Below, one piece after another: positions 1 through 12,885 of a stretch of 64,000 nt of DNA. The translations under genes were made by a program, and so were the position numbers. Source of the DNA: Epiperipatus broadwayi (lineage: Eukaryota > Onychophora > Udeonychophora > Euonychophora > Peripatidae); the NCBI GenBank assembly GCA_028023455.1, contig JAQFVV010000023.1:372001-436000 (forward strand), read 5' to 3'. The notes under the pieces were generated by a model. The model ran no database searches. It worked only from the letters and a program-made list of their open reading frames with translations, and was not told the DNA's origin. The stretch's first letter is position 1. Each line of letters begins with the position of its first letter.

Positions 1-400
1 ATCTTTAAACTTATTATTTTGGCATACACCTGCTAGCAATAAGTAGGCAGAGAAAGAGAAAACATGCACAACTAGGAGGGATTTCATTTACCAAAATATT
101 CTGACATTTAAATCATGAGGAATAGAATACGGAATGCTTGCTAAATTATAGGTAGATAAAAACTAAATATGAATATATAAAAATTGTTTAAATTTTAATC
201 TAGATTTCTGATTTACTACAATAGTTTTCATCAGATAAAATGTGATTGGATATCACATGTAAAATGGCTTCATATTAGACAAACTCAAAAACATCCACTA
301 CCTCTGAAATCATTACAGACAATAGTAAGCCTACTTCTTATTCCACTTCATCACATTATTTTTGCAATACTGACCCATTTCTTTTTTCATTTCCCATCCT
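1..400. other. AT-rich sequence, no gene seen
   Basis: No coding signature, RNA gene or clear repeat was recognised. A CTGATGA on the minus strand near 233-239 has a short hairpin after it but no GAAA at the right place, so it is not called a ribozyme. Confidence 0.5.
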
Positions 401-965
401 GTTTTAATCAAAGCTATATTATTCAAAAATCATTCTCCCATTCTCCATTCAATTAATTCTGATTTTCTTTCAATGTCCTTATACACTAAAAAATAAATGT
501 TCTCCCATCTCCGCACAAATCATATCTACCGTCCAAATTCCTTACTCCATTTTTGTTTCTCATACTGACCTTGCATTAAATAACAATAAGTCAATAAGTT
601 TACTCTAGCATTATAATATATCCTTTTGTATTTTATATATTGTTTATTGTTATAAAGCTCAAAATTATTCTTTCATTTATATTCATATTCCATAACTATT
701 TTTTCTCTCAATCTCTTTACCTACCATATTTTTCTACTCTTCATAATTACATGCCTGCAAACATATTTTCTACACATTTATTCTATTTGCTATCTAAAGT
801 TATAAAAAATAATTCTCTATCAACCTTGCATATTGTAAAACTTTTCTCACTAAAGTCAACGTACCCTTTCCATATAATCCAATTAAAATCTATTTTTGAT
901 AATCTAATTTGTTTTAAAATTTTTCTCTCATTAAAAAAAAAGCCTGCTCCATTTTTCCTTGAATA
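400..965. repeat. Interspersed repeat R1, copy a (uninterrupted)
   Basis: A pyrimidine-rich stretch that resembles 9990-10420 followed by 11385-11545. Shared landmarks in order are: an aaaaataaa block followed by a TTCTC/CTTCC-rich run, a block like ACCTTGCA, a run ending in ctcataattac (near 740-750 here, near 10365-10375 in the other copy), TTGTAAAA (about 833-840 here, about 11389 in the other copy), and a polyA block followed by a TCCA motif. The second copy is split by a Penelope-like fragment, so this copy approximates the empty site. No protein is recognisable in it; the long open frame here is low-complexity AT-rich translation. Confidence 0.5.
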
Positions 966-2280
966 GTCTTATTTCTGTTCACAATTCATTATCCAACGTA
1001 TATCTACTACTTTTTTATTATCTTAACCAAAAAATTTTGAGGAGTATCTGAAAAAACAAAGCAATTAAATTCTAAATGTTATAATAGATTTCTAAATTTT
1101 AAAACAGATATTATTATCTCTTCCAAATTATTCTCTATATCTAATATAATTAAATCAATAACAAACAAACAGTCTTCTATTTTAAAAATAGCCCATTAAT
1201 TTCAATATATATTGTACCAGACACTCCTGCGCTTCTTTTGATCACTGAGGGCACTATTAGGCTACTGTCAACCTAGAAAATTTTATTTACAGTAATCAAA
1301 AGTTGATAATGATAAATAATACCAGGTAGACCCAGGGAGATAAAGAGGTCTTAAACATTGTTCAGACAATTGAGGGACAGGACACAGACACAAACATCAT
1401 CCAAAAGCAATCATAATTATTAATAATTTATTAAATTCCAAAATAAATATTAGTCAAACAAAATATAAAAGTTTGACTTGAATACCCTAATTTTCTTTGT
1501 CAGAGAGTGCATGAGAGGATTTTGGCATTAACCACTTCGGCAGATAAGTTTGTTCTCTCACCTAAGACTTAATGGGATTTATGATTTCTTCCAACCAGCA
1601 ATTTATCTAAACAAATTCCACTTTCTTTTAATTTGAGATTTTAAAAGTAATGATCTTAAATGGAAGTCAATAAACAGTGAAAATCAAGCTTTCTCTAAAA
1701 CCTGGTAAAACATCAGGATATAATAGAGATGCCATATGCCTTAAAACACTCATAAGAAGTCAAATAATGAGACTTTTAAAGTTTATTCCGATAAGCAAAG
1801 ACAAAAGATTATGATATTACGTAATTTGAAATAGAAAACAAAATCTCTACGGTTTAAGAAAACCAGAACAATATAAACAATAAATCACTAGCCAAAAGAT
1901 TTATCATCTGCAGTTAATGCAGACACATTAATTAAACTAATTTCAACTAAAATAGGAACACGTGAGTTAACAAAAAAATGAATAGTATCTGCCAAAGCTT
2001 TTAACATCAATTCATAATAATAATAAAAAATAAACAGTATAAAATATAAATGTACAATACACTTTCAGACAAATAAATTTAAAATATAAAATCTTAAAAC
2101 TAAGACTCCAATACATATAATAAAAAAAATATTTCTAACGTAATTAATGATATTTAAAGAATTATACATAATTTATTATAGGTTCATATTTCTTTTTATA
2201 TTAAGCTGAGACTTAAGCAAAAAGATTTAGACTAAGAGATTGTAAGTCCTGATTATGATATGAAAATGTTTGTTTATCTT
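966..2280. other. AT-rich sequence without genes
   Basis: Nothing coding was recognised. One short segment at about 1150-1190 (AATCAATAACAAACAAAC and following) recurs at about 5840-5880 next to the inverted PLE junction, so it may be a scrap of that element. Confidence 0.4.
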
Positions 2281-2284
2281 TGAG

Positions 2285-2478
2285 GTGTAATGTTCTGTCC
2301 AGCTGATTTCTTCCAGCAGGGCGTGCACAGTTTATTTCTATCTAGAGTTCATTACGAAGGTTTGGATTTTCGTTTATCTGGTCAGGAGTATGAAGGTAAT
2401 ATTCAGGATCAGTTCTGGACTAGAGCAATAAGGCATGTTCATGGTGATGCAATTTCGAGCTCCGGGATTCATCTTTAG
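2285..2478. other. Higher-GC open segment, unrecognised
   Basis: About 190 bases with clearly higher GC than the surroundings. The plus strand is open for about 62 codons, starting after a stop and ending in TAG. The translation (begins MFCPADFFQQGVHSLFL) matches no family I recognise. The minus strand in one frame has only two stops and reads like a degraded coding piece. It may be a fragment of a mobile-element gene or an exon; neither strand is supported by splice sites I would trust. Confidence 0.2.
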
Positions 2479-3084
2479 ATGGCTTAGCACTGCATATTTT
2501 TACAAAGGTTCTTCTAGATAGGTAGCTTCTGCATTTTGAACGAATGGTTTCCTTCAACATTTGTCAAGCAATTTGAAATGTTTGCTTAAGCTAACTTCAC
2601 TATGCAATTAGCAAATAAAAAAATCTAGAGGTCAGCAGTCTGCCATTAGCGAATATATAAGCTATAATAATAAGTCAAAAACACAGAGCTTTTATACAAA
2701 ATTGTTATCTCCTGCCTAATCTTGGTTACAAATTTAACCAGGATTAATCTCTATCTCCCATTTAATCTTAATTAAAAACAAAATCCAACCAAGGCTCATC
2801 TATTTTCAAACATTAATTAAATTTAAATAAATGAGAAAATAAATCTCAATTTTTAAAATAGATTACAATCAACAAAATAAAAAGTAACTTATTGCAATCA
2901 AAACTCTTTTTTAAATTAAAATGTTTTTACACTTTCGATCTTTACAGTACATACTCTTAATAAATGAAATAAAAATAAAATACGAAATTTTTAAATACAA
3001 TTTTCTCTTTTCTTTTACCATCTTTAAAAATACATTTTAGTTTTGATTTTCTGATAGTTGCTTTTGAAGTGGATAAAGCATCCG

Positions 3085-5720
3085 ATTCAATATATAAAAC
3101 AAATCACATGCAAACTTCTTTATAAATCTTGATTTATTATATGAACTATTATAAAGTACAAAAAATATTCCAACATATCGACTATATTCTTTGAAAGTCT
3201 TTATCGAGGAACAATTAAAAAATACATGAAATAACAATAGATATAAATACAAATATTCCACAATAATCCAATACATATAACAAATACAAATAACTCTTAC
3301 CTTAAAACTCTTCTAACAAACAATCTTAAATTTCCATTATATTCATTACTTAAATACAATTTCTTAAAATAATCCTATTCATTATAGTTTCATTTCATTA
3401 ATATAAATTCATTCTTTCATAATATGATCTAATACATCCTAAAGATTCTATTTTAAAAACTTTATGCTTAAATTTACCCATATGACCTTAAACTACAGAA
3501 TTTTTATCATTTAAATGCTGATTTATTCTTATTGACAATTTATTCTTTGTGGTTTCAAAATATAGCATTCCTTTATTATCTTTACAACAATCTAAACATT
3601 TTATAATATAAACAGAATTCATAACTTCTAAATTATTATACTCATTAGCATTATTAATTAACAAAGTGAAACTTTTTTCTTTTTATAAACAGGACAAATA
3701 ATATATTTTTTATTAATCATATTAAATAATTTCCTAATTTTAACAAATAAACCTTTTAAAACATTTAAACCAACATAAATTACCTTACTATTCTTATTAT
3801 TATTCCTATTTAATCTTATCCTATTATTCACTTTTTCAATATTTTTATTACAAAACAAACTATTAATAATATCCCTAGGATAATCATTTATAAAACATTC
3901 ATATTTTATCATATTAATTTCAATGCTTAATAAATCTTCATTTGAACATAAAATTCTATTATTAATAACATTTATTTTACAATTATTATCAATATCTGAA
4001 AACCAATTATTTAATAGACATAAAATGTTTTTTTTCTATTAACAGAAGTTACTACCCCATTATTATGATTTATCTTTTAAATTCTAACATCCATATATTC
4101 AATAATATTAACATTTTCTTTTTCCATAGTAAATTTAATTTCATCATCTTTTCTATTAATATATTTCAAAAAAATTATCTGCTTTTTTCTTATTTCCATT
4201 AAGCATCGAAAAATAATCATCTACATACCTTCCATAAAAAAAAAATTGGCCTATTATTATTACAAGCAAAATTTTATTTTTCAAAATTATACATATACAT
4301 CTCTGCTAAAAACCCACTTCAACTACTTCCCAAACCTAAACCCTCTTTTTGTTTATAAAAACTATTTCAGTATTTAAAAATAACATCTCTACAATAAATG
4401 GCCAAACTTTATATATAATTGAAAACTATTTTTAATTTAATTTCCTTATCCCTTACATATAATTCCTTAACCTTATTAATAGCAACTTCTGGATCAATAT
4501 TAGTATACATACTAAAAATATCTAATTTTACAAAATACACATTCTTAAAATCTTTACTTTCCAAAAATTCATTCAATTTATCAACAAACTGTCTAGAATT
4601 ATTGCACTATTTTCATTATATAAAATTATATATCTTTTAAAAATCTTTCTATAAATCCATTTCAAAATATTATAACTACTAATAATTGACCTCATTGGAA
4701 TACCTGGCTTATGAATTTTAGGTAAACCATCCATTCTAATTTTTAATCTAAACATAACCGATTTATCAATATAATCTTTTTCACCCATTATTGTTAAAAT
4801 TTTATTGTTTTTTATTTCTTAACATACTCTCATCTCAAAACACTCATTTCAAAACACTCTTCCTTTAATAAATTCATCATTTTTTATTATATTCCTCCCT
4901 ATTTAAAATAATTACACTTGACATTTTGTCTCCTTTTAAAAATAACAAATTCCTATATTTATTCTTCATATCCCTAATAATATCCCATTCTTTATAATCA
5001 CAACTATTATTTCTTTTTTATTTTTCAAATCATAATCCAAATTTTTTATTCCAAATCTTAAATCATTCATTAAAAACTCCATATTCCTAACATTATCATT
5101 TAAACATCATTTACTCTCAATAATTGCATTTTTGCCTTAATTTCAATAATTTGTTTTTTAATATTATAATTATTCATTGCACATAATTTAAACTCCTTCT
5201 TAATACATCCATCTCCTCATTACTAAAATTCATATCAATTAAATTAATTTTCCCCCCTTTTTATTTTCATAATTATTAACTAATAAATTATTACATTTTT
5301 TATGATGCCTTTCTAAAACCCTTTTTTTAAAACCACATTTTCCTAATAAAAATGCATTTTAACTCACATTTTTCACTAATCGTAATTAATCTTATCAAAT
5401 TATTATATATAACCCTAACAATATTTAATAGCACAAACTTTCTTTTATATGCCCAATTTAGAAATTTTTTTAACAATTTCTTTTCCCATTTAAATACATA
5501 TTTAACAAAAAATATTAGAAATTTCCTTAAAAAAAAATAAACTTAGGAATTACATCATTAATCAAACACATTTTTAAAATTATAATATCCAATGTCATTT
5601 TTATAATTTTCAATTTGCATTTTATCCATTTTGTTAATCCATCAACACATTTTTTTAGCTGTAAATTGTCCACAAAATGATTCTTTAAATTATTAATAAA
5701 TATACCATATTATGTCCATA
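3085..5720 (-). pseudogene. Penelope-like element (RT + GIY-YIG endonuclease), degraded
   Basis: Read on the minus strand, the pieces come in the order expected of a PLE polymerase. Near 5230 is FSNEEMDVLRRSLNYV, matching the PLE N-terminal LSxxExxxL region. Near 4930 is GDKMSSVIILNREEY, the KADKGxxVVxxxxxxY motif. At about 4690-4740 is GLPKIHKPGIPMRSIISS, the hallmark PLE motif. Near 4210-4240 is FYGRYVDDYFSML, the RT catalytic YVDD. At about 3500-3650 is a GIY-YIG-type domain with VYIIKCLDC and a following RINQHLND helix. The catalytic aspartates in YVDD are intact, but stops and frameshifts break the frame throughout, so it is not functional. The sequence continues into a 3' region (3085-3290) that is repeated in inverted orientation at 6590-6800. 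Family assignment is secure; clade is not determined. Confidence 0.85.
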
Positions 5721-5889
5721 AATGTTCATATTTTTCTTCAAAAACTTATTATCACAAACTCCAACTGAAATATCCATATTTACAAATATTTATTCTTCAT
5801 AAAACCTATAACATCCAAGTTAATAGTAACCCAAATAAATGAAATCAATAACAAACAAACACAATCTTCTATTTCAAAAATAATTTAAA

Positions 5890-6800
<911 letters not shown>

Positions 6801-7700
6801 ATATCTATCTATCTATCTAATACCTGTTACATAAGAACATATTTTTAATCAATACATCATACTTTTTGCTTTAATCATACTTTTTTAATAACGGCACCAT
6901 ATATTTTTTATACTAATATAAATAAACTACAATAACCCATTCTTTTATCCACTTTACTATTTGCAAAAAAAATCACATCATCCAAAAAATAAAAAAACTG
7001 CCCATGTTTTGCCTGGTCCTGAAACTTCCACCCTATCCTGTCTTTTTATTTCAATCTGCATTTCTCATCTACAAATTCTATATCCTCCATAAAAAATTAT
7101 AAAAATAATCTTTATAAAAACTTTATGATCTTCCATCTAAGTCCAAAACTTATTAATAAATATAAATAAATTATGAAAGCTCTTGCAATTGACCTATAAT
7201 TAGTTAAAAAGTAAGTTTTTTTTCTCTTTTATAATAGTCTAATTCTCATTTTTATATATATCTGGAATTTTATTATTATATATAACTTCATTAAACATTT
7301 CTCTTAATCTTTGTATACATTTTCGTGCTTACTAACGAACCATTACTTTATTTATTTCTATATCCATCTTCTCATGAATTTCAGCATGGTAATGAATCAC
7401 ATTCATCAACCTTCACTTAAATTTTCATTACAAATTCATCAGGTAAAATCTGACTCTGTTAGTCTTGTTTGCACATTGTCATTATAGGTATAAAGTTTTT
7501 CTTTGAAACAATGTATATATACATGCAATAAATATATATATATATATTAAATGGCTAAGCCTATTAATATATGGAGTATCTGAATTAAGTTCAGGCCCAT
7601 ATAATTTTTTCAGTTTGAGAGCTGACTTTAAAGGCATGCAGATGTCTAAAGGTTTAGATCTTCTTGAGAAATATTTTTTAGATAAATGCTTAGCTTGAGT
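6801..7700. other. AT-rich sequence with small microsatellites
   Basis: Contains (ATCT)n near 6804-6820 and AT dinucleotide runs near 7530-7550. No gene was recognised. The minus-strand open frame at 7482-7826 overlaps the ribozyme and does not resemble a known protein. Confidence 0.4.
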
Positions 7701-7719
7701 TGGTTTTTTGAATCTAATG

Positions 7720-7776
7720 TCCCAACTCCTCACTGAAGAGACCCATAGGTCGAAACCAGTATGGGGATGGGGAAAA
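7720..7776 (+). ncRNA. Hammerhead ribozyme, type I, minimal stem III (family C)
   Basis: A self-cleaving RNA motif with all core residues present. CUGAAGA (a CUGANGA core) lies at 7733-7739. Stem II is GACC/GGUC with loop CAUA (7740-7751). GAAA is at 7752-7755, followed by C, a two-base CA and the cleavage triplet GUA at 7759-7761. Stem I pairs UCCUCA (7727-7732) with UGGGGA (7762-7767), including one G-U pair, and a further CCC/GGG pairing lies beyond an internal loop. Stem III is reduced to the A-U and C-G pairs of the core, as in described PLE and retrozyme hammerheads, which often work as dimers. It is a single copy here; no tandem unit boundary was found. Activity is predicted, not shown. 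Confidence 0.82.
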
Positions 7777-7859
7777 TCTAAGATAGATATGATTTGAATG
7801 CCTTCTCTTGTAGTAGCATTTATCATAATAATAATGTAAAAAGCCTGTTTAGAGCGTTA

Positions 7860-8390
7860 GCATGCTCTTAAGTTTATATATATATATATAGCTTTAGAAA
7901 GAAATTTATTATTAATTGAAAGGAGATCCTTTGAATGGTCTTTAAGGTCTTAAAAAATCATTACTAATTTCTACTCCATATCTTCTTATAGTTGCAGCTG
8001 TTATTACTCTATGATTACTCAAATAGTAAATGAATATGAATGTACTGTTTACCAATATCTATCAGGTAGCATAAGTTTATTGGCATTTTACTTCTGAATT
8101 TAAGATTAAAAAACACTATTGTCTATCTTCTCAGTTATCTGATACTTCTTAAACAAAAAATCAATTGTGTTTTCTTTAAGGCAGAATAAATGTGTGTTTG
8201 ACTTTTTTTTAAAAAAATAGATGTTTACAATTATGATAGACAAAAATAAAGTATGACTCTTATTCCCAGAAGGCTGTAAAATCACCAGCCAAAATAATGG
8301 TTCACAAGCAAAGGTGAATGGTGCATAAAATTCTCCTGATTGCAGACCTAGGCTACCATTTGATGTCAGCTTTTTATTTACAAATTTACA
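7860..8390. other. AT-rich gap; no gene recognised
   Basis: A moderately GC-richer patch at about 8250-8400 is open on the minus strand but matches nothing known. It could belong to the 5' part of the LINE fragment that follows on the plus strand. Confidence 0.3.
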
Positions 8391-8394
8391 ACTG

Positions 8395-9230
8395 AAAATC
8401 ACTTTCAAATGAAGGAAGATTGCATGAATTAGAAGAAATGTTTAATATTGCAGGACTTTGTGAACTTAGAAGAAAAAACAATGGATATAAAAGGGGGACA
8501 GACATTTTACTATAAAGGCACTAGTAATGAAAGAATAAGTGAAGAGGATTCATTATATAATAAAAAATGACAAAATTAGTTATTCAAATTATGGAAAAAA
8601 ACAAATATAAATAATTCAGGTTTATGCTCAATAAGTCCATATTGTGGTGAAGTAGATGATTTTTATGTGGATGTAAAAAAAGCTTTTGACCAGATCCATA
8701 ATATTTTAAAATTGTCATAGGAGACTTTAATGCTACAATTAGTAAATGGTTGAAAGATGAAAATAATGTGAATAAATTTGGTTGAGATGATAAAAAAGAG
8801 AAACGGCAATGAAGTCATAGAAAAACAAAAACTGCTTATTATGAATTCATTCTTTGAGAAGAATTAGAAATGATCATAGAAGCATCCAAATGAAAGTATA
8901 GCAGAATTGGATTATATTTTGACTAACAAAAAACATGTATTTCAGACTTCTTAGAAATTTGACACAGCAAAAATTAGTATGAACAGTTGATACTTCTAAC
9001 TTTCAGAAATACTTAAATAAATTAGAACTTGCAAATTGTTTTAAAATATTAACAGATTTGGAAGATGGTTCAGATTTGAATGAAATCAATAATAAAATAA
9101 TAGATACATTATTAAAATCTATAACAAAGATAGCTGGTACTGAAAAATAGCAATTTGCCAGTATGTTTTCTGCTAAGACAGGATAAACTTTTTTTATCAT
9201 TTTGTTCTAAAATTAATCAATCCTGATCAT
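8395..9230 (+). pseudogene. Non-LTR retrotransposon APE endonuclease fragment
   Basis: Frame-shifting plus-strand translation gives a recognisable apurinic-like endonuclease of the RTE/CR1-like pol proteins. At about 8445-8530 it reads IAGLCELRRKNNGYKR. At about 8640-8720 it reads DDFYVDVKKAFDQI. At about 8715-8745 it reads VIGDFNATISK, matching the GDFNA catalytic block. At about 8762-8800 it reads NNVNKFG. At about 8905-8945 it reads ELDYILTNKKHVFQ, matching the DYIL block. From 9000 to 9190 a linker region reads FQKYLNKLELANCF and on. No reverse transcriptase domain follows, so the element is truncated. Stops and frameshifts are numerous. It would originally nick target DNA for reverse transcription. 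Confidence 0.75.
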
Positions 9231-9989
9231 GCAAAATCATTTTGAACATGTTCGTGGTGAATGAATATTTTCCATAATAGATAGATTTAAAAATAAAAAT
9301 CAAGTAAAATTTAAAGAGCATATTATTTTTTTAAAAACACCAACAAAAGCAATATCACCACTACATTTTATTCAACTCACTAAATTTATTTTTATATAGT
9401 GTCAACTTTTATCAATGACTAAAAAAAATCATTATTAAAATAATCCTTTGTTTAATACTAAAAACTACATTAGTGTACATATTTTTTTGGTTATATTCAC
9501 CACTTACCATTTAAAATTTTGCTCCATCAACTGTTGAATTCTCATTTCACAGCCTTCCTTTCCTTTCTCTATCTCCCTTCCTGACTCCCTCTCTCCCTTC
9601 CTCCTTACCTCCCTCACTCCCTCTCTCTCTGATGAATTTTATCTATTATTAAAAGCAGCTATCAAGTTTAATCAATTGTTAATATTTTATAATAAAGAAC
9701 TGAAACTTATAATATATGATGTAAAATGGATTCTTCTTTAAGTCAGAAGTTTCTACATATAATTTACAAAGGCAAACATTCTGTTAGCCATGCTGAACAG
9801 TCTACATCTCCACAATAAACTCATCTATTTCTTATTCCAAATTATTCAATTTTTTTCCAGCCCCAATTCAATTCTTTTTTTAAAAAATTATATACTACTT
9901 TAATAAAAGCTGTTTTAATAGTAACAGTATCCTGACTTCATATATGCCAATTTCATTACAAAAATATAAACAAAAACTCTTAGTGTTAA
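9231..9989. other. AT-rich gap with CT-rich tract
   Basis: A pyrimidine tract made of CCTT and CTCC units lies at about 9552-9630. Nothing coding was recognised. Confidence 0.5.
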
Positions 9990-11545
9990 AATGAGGAAGA
10001 GAATATTGAGCACACACTACCTTTATCTTTAATTTTCTCCCACTCTCCTTACAATATATGCTGACCATCTTTGAACATTCCTATAATCCAAAAATAAACG
10101 ATGTAATATTTTCTTCCTTACTTCAACACAAACTATATCTCAATATAATCTAAATCCTTATTCTATTTTTGAAGTCTTTCCTTGATATCTAAAGCTCTTA
10201 CCTTGCACCAAATCACAGTACCCACCATCCCCTATAATGTTAATAAACATTCATATTTTACATAATTTTTATTCTGACATAACTACAAATTATTTTTAAT
10301 TTATATTCGTTTTTTAAAACTCTTAATTTTTTTTCTCCCATTTATATATTATCTTTTCTACCTCTCATAATTACCTACCTATAATATATTTGTCCCATTA
10401 TTTTTCCTATATAGAAATATATCAAATTTACAATGGAGATAGAATCTGATAAAAAACTTCTATTTCTTGGTGTATTCTTCCCTAGAAAAGAAGATAATTT
10501 ACCATTTCCAATTTTTAGAAAAAATACACATACAGACAGAAAGTTACAATTTTCATCACATGATCATTCAACTCAGATTTTTTTTGTAGCCAAAACTCTT
10601 TTCATTAAAGCAATTAACCTTTCAGATAAATGACATCTGAAAGAAAAATAAATCACATAAACAATGTTTTAATAGCTAATGGTTATAATAATAAAATTAT
10701 TCACCAAATCTTAATTCATGCCCCCAAAAAATCAAAATAAAAAATCAAAAGAACAAAAAACTATTAAAATTTATGTTCCTTATATTAGATGTATACTAAA
10801 ATGCTATGGTATAAAAACAGCATTACTTATCAAAAAATTAGTAACATCATAACCAAGCCTAATGATTCAATCCCTCTTGAGATTCATGGATTTTATGAAA
10901 TTTCATGTGGCATTTGTGAAGCTTCTTACATAGGTATCAGCAATCAAGCTAATGCAGTTAAACAACACTCATCATCATCAGCATTCTCACTCCAGGGTTA
11001 TAGATTCAACTCACAATATTGATTTCTCAGAATCCTATCCAGATGTGACACACTATACCAATGTAATATTAGAGAAGCCATTGAGATATAACTGACAACA
11101 TTGGAAATTTTTTTTACAAAATATATTAATCTAAAAAATTTCTGACTTTTACTTTTGTAATTTTACATACCTGTTTTTTTTTTTTATTTGTGGAACTTTA
11201 ACATTGTTATAAACCAATGGCTACAGTGCCTCTACAACCATCTTTAAAATATTCTATTTATCATTCAATTGATGACTTCAGTAACCAAGTCAAAATGTAA
11301 ATATGTTAATTATAAAAATCATGCATGGACGAACCCACAAAGTATATCATTTGTATATGGAAATAAATTGTCTATATTAACTTTGTGTATTGTAAAACCG
11401 CTCTTATCCAATGTATTTGTTGTCCTCTTCACTTAATCAAATTAAACAAATAATTTTACTAATGTACTTTCATTTATATATTATAACCCTCCAAACATTT
11501 TTGATTTACTTTTGATTTCCCTTATTAAAAAAAAATCTATTCCAG
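9990..11545. repeat. Interspersed repeat R1, copy b, split by a PLE
   Basis: 9990-10420 and 11385-11545 together align with the uninterrupted copy at about 400-965. The break lies between the counterpart of about 790 and that of about 815 in the first copy, and the intervening 0.95 kb contains a PLE fragment. Divergence is high, so exact ends are uncertain. Confidence 0.45.
10433..11115 (+). pseudogene. Second type of Penelope-like element, C-terminal half
   Basis: The plus strand encodes the distal RT and GIY-YIG part of a PLE different from the one at 3.1 kb. From 10433, MEIESDKKLLFLGVFF and then FRKNTHTDRKLQF match the block PFLDVxxxR...YRKPTHTDRYL that follows the RT in this group. At about 10655-10690 is INHINNVLIANGYNNK. 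At about 10770-10800 is IKIYVPYIRCILKCYGIKT, the conserved VPYIxG...GIKT block. At about 10885-10940 is GFYEISCGICEASYIGIS, the GIY-YIG catalytic start. From about 11035 to 11090 comes FSESYPDVTHYTNVILEKP, the distal helix region. The N-terminal half and YVDD are missing. Frameshifts near 10633 and after 10960 break the frame. Confidence 0.85.
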
Positions 11546-12300
11546 GAAGTGGGATTCTTTTGAAACTAGTCCTGCAAGTTGTGTATTGGTTAAAATGTAT
11601 TTATATATCATTTAATATTTTATTTAATAATAAACCCAAACTTCATAAGTAACTCATACTACTCAACTTCCATATTCAACATACTATATGTGGGCATGTT
11701 AATGTTTTAACATAAAACAGGTTTTACAATCAAAGTAATAGGATATTTGTCATAAAAAGAAGATAAATAATGACCTATTATAATTGATTTTTTCCTTGAA
11801 TATTATTCAATAAAAGCTATGATTTATCTGAGACTACACCCAAACACTTTAATGAGTTCTGATATTTAAAACTATCTATGGAATACAGATTTATATTAAA
11901 CTGCTTTCATATATAAAAAATAAAATATTATATCATGGTTATCAAGTTGATATCGACTTCTGGTAATCATATGAGCATCATCCCGTTAAAGTAACCTACC
12001 ATTTATTTAGCTGGGCAGGTTCTTAACTGTGTATTCATTATTATAAAGATACAATTATTTTTATACGACTGTTTTGTATTCTCTTCTTTCACTATAAGCC
12101 TTATAATGGATAGACTAAGACCATAAATATTTTTTTTATTATCATTTATTATATTTAATAGCTTATCTCTTTTTTTGTAATTTATCATTTATATACTTTT
12201 CGAAAAAATTATATATTAATTTGAACAGAGTAAAACAACTTCCAACAGGATCATTTTGCTGAAATGAAAGTTCAAGTTTAACATAATGAAGGATACCACT
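11546..12300. other. AT-rich gap; no gene recognised
   Basis: No coding, RNA or repeat signal that I can support. Confidence 0.4.
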
Positions 12301-12309
12301 TTTTCCTTT

Positions 12310-12415
12310 TCTATCTTACTCATTGCACGTGGTCATGTGTTTATTGGTTGTATAAGATGAAATTGGTAGCTATAGGAAACTTGAAAGTCTGAGTTCAAAT
12401 CCCTTCTAAAAACTT
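12310..12415 (+). repeat. SINE-S fragment (tRNA-related), copy 1
   Basis: Shares CATGTG...TTGTATAAGAT and CTTGAAAGTCTGAGTTCAAAT with the longer copies at 38165-38395 and 49457-49672. GAGTTCAAATCCC near 12391 fits a tRNA box B. The 5' part with the hammerhead-like motif seen in the other copies is missing here. Confidence 0.6.
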
Positions 12416-12522
12416 TAGTTGTAGACATTGTGACATGACATAAGTGTAACCTTTTAAATATTGAATTATATTTGTGTTTTCTGATTTAAAAAGCTTTTCA
12501 AAATATACAGATTTTAATAAAT

Positions 12523-12822
12523 ACTGAGGCTATAACCTCGATAATATGCATATAAAATGCGATAGTAGGGACCTCTACAGGTGTTTTAACCACAAGCTTA
12601 CGCTATGGAAGAAAAGAGGGGAACCCTTCTTTACTTCACTTACTTTCTATTTAAATAGGTAAAGCTGAAGCGGTTAGATCTGCGAGCGTGAAGCTATTCA
12701 ATACTTCACTGATTAAGTCCACATTTCTTATTACACATTAATACTAAGCTTGTGGTTAAAACACCTGTAGAGGTCCCTACTATCGCATTTTATACGCATA
12801 TTATCGAGGTTATAGCCTCAGT
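12523..12822. mobile_element. MITE-F, long-TIR foldback element, copy 1
   Basis: Terminal inverted repeats of about 78 bp (12523-12601 and 12745-12822) begin ACTGAGGCTATAACCTCGAT and include GTAGGGACCTCTACAGGTG. The 143-bp centre is unique in the window and somewhat GC-richer. There is no coding capacity, so this is a non-autonomous DNA element. The right flank (12823-12885) is shared with the left flank of the copy at 23044 in inverted orientation, so the true repeat unit may be larger than the hairpin. Confidence 0.8.
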
Positions 12823-12885
12823 AAATATTACTTACGTAATCAATGTGCGTTTAATAAATTTATAATTACAACTTTAGATTTTAAT

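Noticed and set aside
200-240. Minus-strand CTGATGA followed by an ACTATTGTAGT hairpin
   Set aside because: GAAA is not placed directly after the hairpin and no stem I partner is seen, so it is not a hammerhead by the standard used here.
640-966. 108-codon plus-strand open frame
   Set aside because: It has a non-ATG start and AT-rich Phe/Ile/Leu bias, and the related R1 copy at 10 kb does not preserve it.
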